The translations under genes were made by a program, and so were the position numbers. The notes beneath the pieces are model-generated. The model did not search any database, was not told the origin of the DNA, and saw nothing but the letters and a program-made list of their open reading frames with translations. Of a stretch of 60,000 nt of DNA, positions 23,762 through 33,400 are shown piece after piece (within the stretch, counting starts at the first letter, position 1; each line of letters begins with the position of its first letter). Source of the stretch: an uncultured Bacteroidota bacterium (GTDB taxonomy: Bacteria > Bacteroidota > Bacteroidia > Flavobacteriales > Schleiferiaceae); the NCBI GenBank assembly GCA_913057235.1, contig CAJXNI010000017.1, positions 1 through 60,000 on the forward strand. The letters run 5' to 3'.

Positions 23762-24355
23762 ATGATTTACGAGTTTGAAGGATATAAACCAGTTATTCAC
23801 CCCAGTGCCTTTGTGCACAAAACCGCCAGTGTAATTGGCAATGTGCACATCGGTAAAAACGTATACATAGGCCCGGGGGCAGCCTTACGAGGTGATTGGG
23901 GAGAGATCATTATAGAAGACGGCTGCAATGTGCAGGAAAATTGCGTGGTGCACATGTTTCCCGGGGTAAGCTTACGTCTAGAGGAGTCAGCTCACATCGG
24001 CCATGGAGCCATCATTCACGGAGCACAAATAGGGCGCAATTGTTTGGTGGGCATGAATGCGGTACTTATGGATAATGTAAAATTAGGCTCCGAAAGTATC
24101 GTAGGCGCCTTGTCATTTATAAAAGCTGAAACTGAAATCGCTCCCCGCAGCTTGGTAGTAGGCAATCCCGCCAAGGTGATTAAGAAAGTGAGTGATGAGA
24201 TGCTCAACTGGAAAACCCAAGGCACGCAACTTTACCAACAACTTCCTGCCCAATGTTACGCCTCTTTAAAAGAGTGTAAACCTCTAACTAAACCAGAGCC
24301 TCACCGGCCCAAACAGCAACAGGTTTATGAGACCTGGCAAAATAAAAAAAGCTAA
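23762..24355 (+). CDS. paaY: PaaY, gamma-class left-handed beta-helix thioesterase/carbonic anhydrase-like protein
   Basis: 197 residues. Hexapeptide repeats run from about residue 15 to 150 (VIGNVHIGKNVYIGPGAALRGDW..), with the metal-binding histidines of gamma carbonic anhydrases visible in NCVVHMFPG and AHIGHGAIIHGAQIG. PaaY proteins in paa clusters are reported to act as thioesterases that clear a dead-end thioester. The C-terminal tail with LYQQLPAQCYASLKECKPL fits PaaY. It ends this block of paa genes and is followed by the giant T9SS gene. Confidence 0.88.
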   Translation: MIYEFEGYKPVIHPSAFVHKTASVIGNVHIGKNVYIGPGAALRGDWGEIIIEDGCNVQENCVVHMFPGVSLRLEESAHIGHGAIIHGAQIGRNCLVGMNAVLMDNVKLGSESIVGALSFIKAETEIAPRSLVVGNPAKVIKKVSDEMLNWKTQGTQLYQQLPAQCYASLKECKPLTKPEPHRPKQQQVYETWQNKKS

Positions 24356-24468
24356 AATTCTGTAATACAGGGGTTAACATAGTTCTTTAAGAGATTTTAT
24401 TGGTTGACGGTGGAAAAGTTGTTTATAAACTATTAACTTTCGGCCAGGAAACCAATCGAAATAGTTCT

Positions 24469-27400
24469 ATGAGAAGAAGATTACGCGACCTCTGGCTAGC
24501 GGTTTTAGCCGTGGCCTTTAGTCAAGCCCTGTATGCACAAAACACCTGTGCAACGGCTACACCAATTACCACTTCTGGATTAATATCCGCTCCCGGACCT
24601 TCCAGCGGTTCAGGTTGTTTTAATTGTGGTGGCTCTGCTGCCAATGCTAATTGGTACTCATTTACCGCTCCTGCGGATGGCACCATTGACATCAGCGCTT
24701 GTGGCTTATCCGCTACAGATACGCGCCTGTGGGTGTATGACGGTAGTTGCGGCACTTTAAATCAAATTGCTGCTGATGATGACGCCTGCGGTTTTGCCGA
24801 TGGCTACGCATCAGCGGTTACAGGTTTGAGCGTGACTAACGGAACCACCTATTATTTGGAGTGGGACGATCGTTGGAGTACAAGTTCCTTTGATTTTAAT
24901 TTCACCTTTACCCCAAGCTTGGTTACAGGAAATAACACCTGTGCCAGTGCTGCTGTTATTACTAGTAGCTATGACACCATATCCGATAGCGGGCCCTCCA
25001 GCGGTGCAGGTTGTAATAACTGTTCAAGTGGGGCGGTTAACGCTAGCTGGTATGCCTTTACCGCTCCTGCGGATGGAGTGCTGGATATTTCGGCCTGCAA
25101 TCTTTCAGCGGTAGATACCCGTTTATGGATTTATGAGGGATCGTGTGGTTCCCTAACTCAGGTAGCCAGTGATGATGACGCTTGTGGTTTTGCCGATGGC
25201 TATGCTTCTGAGGTAGTAGGCGTTCCCGTTACCGCTGGCTTAACCTACTATTTAGAATGGGACGATCGCTGGTCAGGCAATGGCTTCGATTTTATTTTCT
25301 CCTATCAACAAAACGGAGCTTCTTGTGGAAACCCCAACATAATTACTACTAACGGCCTTTATTCAGATCCAGGTCCTGGTAGCGGTGGAGGATGTAACAA
25401 TTGTACTTCTGGAGCGTCCAATGCTAGTTGGTACGAGTTCACGGCTCCTGCCAACGGAACAATAGATATTTCAGCTTGCGGTCTTTTAGCTACTGATACC
25501 CGCCTTTGGGTGTATGATGGAAGTTGCGGAAGCCTAAACCAAATTGCCGCTGATGATGACGCTTGCGGTGGAGCTGACGGCTTTGCTTCTGAAGTTTTGG
25601 GGGTTCCTGTTTCGGTAGGTGTTACCTATTACCTGGAGTGGGATGATCGCTGGAATGCTGCTCCTTTTGACTTTAACTTTACTTTTAATGCCGCCTCTTG
25701 TGCTTTGGCGGGTACTTACACCATTGATGCCGGGCAGCCTGCCTCGGCTACCAACTACCAAAGCTTTTCTGCCGCTGCAGCGGATCTAATGGGCTGCGGT
25801 GTGTCGGCCCCTGTTACCTTTAATGTGGCAGCCGGAACTTATACCGATACGGTTTATTTAGGTTCTTTCACCGGAGCCAGTGCTGCTAACCCAGTGGTTT
25901 TTGACGGTGGCGATAGCGCTACCACTACCATTGTTTACAATACAGCCGCCACAGATCAGAACGCAGTAATTCTTTTAGATGGAGCTGATCATGTAACCTT
26001 TAGAAATTTAACCTTATCTCACACCACGGCCACGGATGATGCCTTTGGAGTGCGTTTGCAAAACCGCGCTGATACCAATGCTTTAGACGCGGTGCGAATA
26101 GAACTTGCCACCGTTAGTGCTTTTGGCGAAGTGATAGGCGTTCTTGGAAACGGAAGCTCAACCAGCGCCTTTAGCCCAGGTGATGCCGTAAATGGCCTAA
26201 CCATCACAAACAGCGCAATTGTTGACGGTTACTACGGGGTGCGTTTTGAAGGTAGTGGAGGTTCGCCTTCTTCAGACTCTACCATAACCATACAAAATAC
26301 ACACTTTGATGGAAACTATGGTTACGGAGCTTTCTTTGATGACATTCACGTGGTACGTTTAATAGACAACGTAGTTGACGGACCCGGCATTTCTTCTAAA
26401 GACGGTTTTTACTTTACGGACGTGGTGGATTTCATCATTACCGGAAATGAAATTAACGTGCCAGATTGGGGCATGTATTTTAGTGATGCAAACTTTGACG
26501 CTGCTCCAACGGCACAAAGCTTAATTGCCAACAACATTGTGTTTAGCTCAGATGATGAACCGTTATATGGTACCGACTTTGAGTCCTGTAACGTGTATTT
26601 CAACACCTTTGTGACTACCAGTAGCAGTACCTCCGCTTACGGCTTCTACGTAAACGATCCCGTAAATCTGGATATACAAAACAATGTTTTTTACTCCGAA
26701 GGAAGTTACGCGTTTTACTCTCCAGATGATGTTTCTACCGCCACTAACGTAACGGTGGACTACAATTTGTATTATACCAACAGCAGCGATTTAATTTACA
26801 ATAGCTTTTCCAATATTCACACCGACTTAGCGGCTTGGCAAGCGGCCAACTCGTCTTTGAATGTGAACTCGGTACAAGGAGATCCCGTTTTTGTGGATAT
26901 CACCTCTAACTGGCGCCTGCTTGGCCTACCGGCTAATAATGCCGGTACCCCCATTGGTGGCATTACCACAGATATTGATGGAGATCCTCGTTCAGCCACA
27001 ACACCAGATATTGGGGCTGATGAATTTATGCCGGCCACTTGTTTCCCTTCTTCCAACATGATAGCCCCGGTTACTGGACCAGATAGTATAGTAGTAAACT
27101 GGGTAGGCGGTGCCGGAACGGCCAACTTTAATATAGAGTATGGGCTAACGGGCTTCACCCTAGGAACAGGTACGCAGATTACTGCCTTAACGGATACCTT
27201 TGCAACAGTTAATGGCTTAACTCCAAACACCACCTACGACTTTTATGTGCAAGACAGTTGTGGCGTAGGTGATGTAACCATGTGGGCGGGGCCATTTACG
27301 TTTAGCACTTCTTGTTTAAGCTTTGCCCTTCCTTATTCGGAAGGATTTGATGGAGGCTTTCCAAGTTGTTGGTCAACCAACGACCCAACCTATGCTTTCA

Positions 27401-30400
27401 CTTCATCTTGCGCATTATCCGGGCAAGGGCTAATTATTTATTCTCCTAACGGAACCTATGCAGAAACTCCGGTGATTGACGCTTCTACTGTAAGCAAGGT
27501 TAAACTAGCTTATTTCTACCGCGGAGGTGGATCTGGGTGCGGGAACTCCCCGGAAAGCTCTGACAGCACCAGTATTGAGTATTGGGACGGAACGCAATGG
27601 GTAAACATTAAAAACTACAATGGCTCAAATGAGCCAACCACTTTTACGCGAGACTCTGTGATTATCTCTACAGGTCTTACAGCTGGTCTTAAGTTCCGGT
27701 TTGTGTTGGCAAGTGGAACGGGAACTAATTTTGATAGCTGGAGCTATGATAGCGTTACGGTGGAAGAAGTGCTACCCTGCGCAGATCCTACTGCTTTAGG
27801 TGCTACTAATATAGATACGAGTTCAGCGGATTTATTCTGGACCTCATCAGCCGCAGCTACGCAGTGGGCGGTAGAGATTGATACGGCTGGGTTTGCCTTA
27901 GGCACCGGCACACGCACGATAGTAACCAATGATACTTCCAACATAAGTGGGCTTGCTACGGCCACGGCTTATGATTACTATGTAGCGGCTATTTGCTCGC
28001 CTGGAGACACCAGTGCTTTTGTAGGACCATTTACCTTTTACACGAACGCAGCAAGCTTAGCACCAATCGTTTGTACATCAGGCGGGACATCAGTGGTTTT
28101 CACCGAAGAGTTTGACAACGGAGCCAACGGCTGGACCGGAGACATTAACTCCGGCAACGGTTCCTGGGAAATTCCCGGAGGACCCACTTCTGCCAACACT
28201 GGTCCAAATAATGCTCACAGCGGAGCCAGCGGAAGCTTTATGAGTTATGAGGCTTCGTCTACCACGGCCAACTCGGGTAGTGCGGTATCACCGGCCATTG
28301 ACTTAAGTGCCGGCAACAGTGGCGCCCAACTGTCTTTTTGGATGTACGCCTATGGGGCCAGTATTGGTACCATGGATGTAGGCGTGGGCACATCGCCTAC
28401 CGGCCCTTTTACCACCGAGTTCACGTGGTCGGGTCCATTACAAACATCGGGCAACGACCCCTGGATAAACGTACAGTTAGACTTAAGCGCGTATGTGGGT
28501 CAGACCATTTACCTGGAGTTCTTTAACACCGATGCCGTTGGCGTAGGCTCTGGATTTGATGGAGACATTGCCATAGACCTTGTTGAAGTATCCACTTGTG
28601 TGAGTTGTCCGGCCCCAACCAATCCGGGCGTTATTGGTGTAACTGCGACTACGGCCGATATCTACTGGACGGGCGGTGGCGCCAGCAACTGGAACGTGGA
28701 GTACGGTCCGATTGGGTTTACACCAGGAACCGGCACAGTTGTAAACGCCAGTAACGATACCATCACCCTAACCGGCTTAAGTTCGGCTACCGATTATGAG
28801 TATTATGTGCGCGATAGTTGTGGTTTAGGTGACGTAAGCCCATGGGTAGGGCCTACACCATTTACCACCCCTTGTGTGGCCTTTGTGGCGCCATACACAG
28901 AGAGCTTTGACAATACCACTATACCGAACTGCTGGGCTACTTCAGCAACTACCGGTGGTCCGTGGGTCTTTGGTGGCCCCGGCTTCTTCTGGAATTCATC
29001 TGGCTGTTCAGGTACTCCAACCGATCACACTGGCAACTCCGGAAGCTTTGCGGCTCTGGATCATTCCAGTACCGATGTTGGGGTGTTATTGGAGATGCCA
29101 GATGTAGACGTGTCAGCCTTAACCACGCCTTATTTAGAGTTCTACTTCTGGATGTGTAGCACCGGCTACAGCCCCAGCAATAAGCTGTACATTGAAACCT
29201 TTGACGGAACCAGCTGGACAGTGTTTGACAGTATCACCAGTGCAGGCGCTTCCTGGAACCTTTTTGGTTTTGATGTGTCTGCCGCTACTCAGTCCAATAA
29301 CTTGTTAAAAATTCGCTTCCGGGCAGAGTCAGGAGGAGATGTCTTTGACTTTTACGGAGATAATGCCATTGATGATGTAAGCATTATTGAAGCTCCTACC
29401 TGTTTTCCTCCATCTAACTTGGGCGCCTTTAACGTTACTTCTACAAGCGCTGAAGTATTCTGGACCACAGGAGGTTCTTCCAATTGGAATGTAGAGTATG
29501 GTGCGGCCGGTTTCCCTCTTGGGACTGGTACTCAAGTGGCAGCTACGAATGATACTTTGGCACTATCAGGACTTATGGCTACAACCACCTATGATTTTTA
29601 CGTTCAGGATAGCTGCAGTGTGGGAGATGTAAGTGCTTGGGTAGGGCCATTTAGCTTTACTACGTCTTGCGCACCCATTATTCCTCCTAGTACAGAAGAC
29701 TTTAGTGCCGGATTCCCTCCGACCCAATGCTGGGATGAGGCCGATGGCGGAGACCCTTCTACTGGTCCGGGAACATTAGGTACCGGAGCCTGGACTTCTG
29801 ATGGCTTTGGTAATAATGGATTTAGTGGTGCCATCAAGATCAACCTGTACAACCTTGGAGATCAAGACTGGGCCTTAACGCCCCAGTACGACTTAGGTAC
29901 CTCAGGTAATTGGCGAGTTGCTTTTGACTTTGGTGTTTTCACATGGAGTACTACCAACCCCGGAACCTTAGGTTCTGATGATGAGGTGATTCTCCTGATT
30001 AGTGATGATAACCGTGCAAGCTGGGATACTTTGGCCATTTACAATAGCTCATACGTTACTACGGCTTCTGGAAACTTTGAAACCTTTAGCTTGGCCAGTT
30101 ATTCGGGCGTAGTAGAGTTTGCATTCTGGGGAACAGAGGGCTCTGTAGATGACCCTGAAGACAACGACATCTTTGTAGACAACTTCTCGGTTAGTCTTCC
30201 CTGCGCAGACCCTACTGCTTTAGGTGCTACTAATATAGATACGAGTTCAGCGGATTTATTCTGGACCTCATCAGCCGCAGCTACGCAGTGGGCGGTAGAG
30301 ATTGATACGGCTGGGTTTGCCTTAGGCACCGGCACACGCACGATAGTAACCAATGATACTTCCAACATAAGTGGGCTTGCTACGGCCACGGCTTATGATT

Positions 30401-33400
30401 ACTATGTAGCGGCTATTTGCTCGCCTGGAGACACCAGTGCTTTTGTAGGACCATTTACCTTTTACACGAACGCAGCAAGCTTAGCACCAATCGTTTGTAC
30501 ATCAGGCGGGACATCAGTGGTTTTCACCGAAGAGTTTGACAACGGAGCCAACGGCTGGACCGGAGACATTAACTCCGGCAACGGTTCCTGGGAAATTCCC
30601 GGAGGACCCACTTCTGCCAACACTGGTCCAAATAATGCTCACAGCGGAGCCAGCGGAAGCTTTATGAGTTATGAGGCTTCGTCTACCACGGCCAACTCGG
30701 GTAGTGCGGTATCACCGGCCATTGACTTAAGTGCCGGCAACAGTGGCGCCCAACTGTCTTTTTGGATGTACGCCTATGGGGCCAGTATTGGTACCATGGA
30801 TGTAGGCGTGGGCACATCGCCTACCGGCCCTTTTACCACCGAGTTCACGTGGTCGGGTCCATTACAAACATCGGGCAACGACCCCTGGATAAACGTACAG
30901 TTAGACTTAAGCGCGTATGTGGGTCAGACCATTTACCTGGAGTTCTTTAACACCGATGCCGTTGGCGTAGGCTCTGGATTTGATGGAGACATTGCCATAG
31001 ACCTTGTTGAAGTATCCACTTGTGTGAGTTGTCCGGCCCCAACCAATCCGGGCGTTATTGGTGTAACTGCGACTACGGCCGATATCTACTGGACGGGCGG
31101 TGGCGCCAGCAACTGGAACGTGGAGTACGGTCCGATTGGGTTTACACCAGGAACCGGCACAGTTGTAAACGCCAGTAACGATACCATCACCCTAACCGGC
31201 TTAAGTTCGGCTACCGATTATGAGTATTATGTGCGCGATAGTTGTGGTTTAGGTGACGTAAGCCCATGGGTAGGGCCTACACCATTTACCACCCCTTGTG
31301 TGGCCTTTGTGGCGCCATACACAGAGAGCTTTGACAATACCACTATACCGAACTGCTGGGCTACTTCAGCAACTACCGGTGGTCCGTGGGTCTTTGGTGG
31401 CCCCGGCTTCTTCTGGAATTCATCTGGCTGTTCAGGTACTCCAACCGATCACACTGGCAACTCCGGAAGCTTTGCGGCTCTGGATCATTCCAGTACCGAT
31501 GTTGGGGTGTTATTGGAGATGCCAGATGTAGACGTGTCAGCCTTAACCACGCCTTATTTAGAGTTCTACTTCTGGATGTGTAGCACCGGCTACAGCCCCA
31601 GCAATAAGCTGTACATTGAAACTTTTGATGGAACCACTTGGACGGTGTTTGATAGTATTGTTAGCGCCAGTGCCTCATGGACTAAATATGGCTTTGATAT
31701 GTCTGGTCAGGCGCAGAGCAATAACATCCTTAATGTTCGCTTCCGGGCAGAGTCAGGAGGAGATATCTTTGACTTTTACGGAGATAATGCCATTGATGAC
31801 GTTAGCATTATTGAGTTACCGAGCTGCAATGCGCCAACCAGTCCGGTGAGTTTCAATATAACCACCACTAGTGCAGATGTAACCTGGACCACGAACAACA
31901 CGCCAGTGGCTGGATCTTTCATTATAGAGTACGATACGGCTGGTTTTGCACCAGGCACCGGAAATACGGTAATCGTTACTAATGATACGGCCACTATTTC
32001 GGGCTTGACCCAAAATACGGCCTATGACTATTACGTAGCTGCTATTTGTGGGCCAGGAGACACCAGTGCCTTTGCCGGCCCGCACACCTTCTTAACGAAT
32101 TGTGCGATAATAGCGCTGCCGTACACCGAAACGTTTGAACCCAGCAGTACTACGCTATCTTGCTGGACAGTTGGAGCGAATTGGGGTTTAGGGGCCGCAG
32201 GTGGCTTTGGTACCAGTAACACAAGTGTGGCTTTCCCGTTCTACAGTGTGAGCGCTAATACTCCATTCCTGGCTATCAGTCCAGAGTTCAGTCCGGCTCC
32301 AATGGGATACCAGCTTTCAGTAGATCATGCGTATGCAACCTACATTAATGAAGTAGATTCTATCATTGTAGAGTACTCAACCGATGGCGGCTTAACATAC
32401 ACCAATTTGGTTGTGTTAGACGGAGGCTTAAACGGACCGCTAAACACAGCAGGATCTACTACGGCATCTTTTACGCCAACCGCTACACAATGGTCTAATT
32501 TCAGCACACCGATACCAATGGGCACAAACCGAGTAAGACTAACGGCTATTTCAGCTTTTGGTAACAATGCTTACTTTGATAACTTTACTATTGAGCCCCT
32601 GCCTGCTTGTGATGCACCGGATAGTGTTGCCGTGGCTAATCTGACCACCACAACAGCCGATGTGAGCTGGGTATCTTCAAGCTCGGCTGTTAGTAGCTAT
32701 ATTGAATATGGTCCGGTTGGCTTTACTCCGGGTACTGGAACCGTGGTTTCACCCGCCAGCAGTGTACAAACACTGAGCGGCCTGATGCCAGCAACCAATT
32801 ATCAGGTTTGTGTGTATGACCTATGTAGCGCTAATGATACCAGCGCTGCTTCTTGCGAGTTTTTCACCACATTGTGTGCTCCTATTAGCAGCTACCCTTA
32901 TCTGGAAGATTTTGATGCCACCACCGGAGCGGACGTTCCGCCTTGCTACGCATCAATAGCCACTGCTGCTAACGGAATATTTAGTTGGAGATCCAATGCC
33001 GGGCCAACCGCTAGTACTAGTACCGGCCCCTCAGTAGATCATACCTTGGGTAACGCAACCGGCCGTTATGTCTACACCGAGGCATCTTCTCCGGCTTCAC
33101 AAGGAGATACCGCTTATTTGGAACTTCCTGAGTTTGATTTAACCTCACTGGCTGTTCCAGAATTGGTATACTGGTACCATATGTATGGTGCAGATATCAC
33201 ACGTTTAAATTTGGAGATCTTTAATACTACTACCTCCACCTGGGATAGTGTATTCAGCATTGTTGGAGAGCAGCAAACGGCTAATTCAGACCCTTGGTTG
33301 CAGCAGCGTTATGACTTAAGTGCGTACACAAGTGCTACTAATTTGAGAATGCGCTTTGTAACCTTCAGAGGTGCCTCCTTTAACGGAGATGTATCTTTAG

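Noticed and set aside
24400-24468. In-frame TTG start for the giant gene, 23 codons before the ATG
   Set aside because: The signal peptide begins at ATG 24469; the upstream codons are not signal-like.
28338-31583. Pairs of identical short open frames inside the giant gene
   Set aside because: They are out-of-frame readings of the 1.4-kb direct repeat; their identity merely confirms the duplication.
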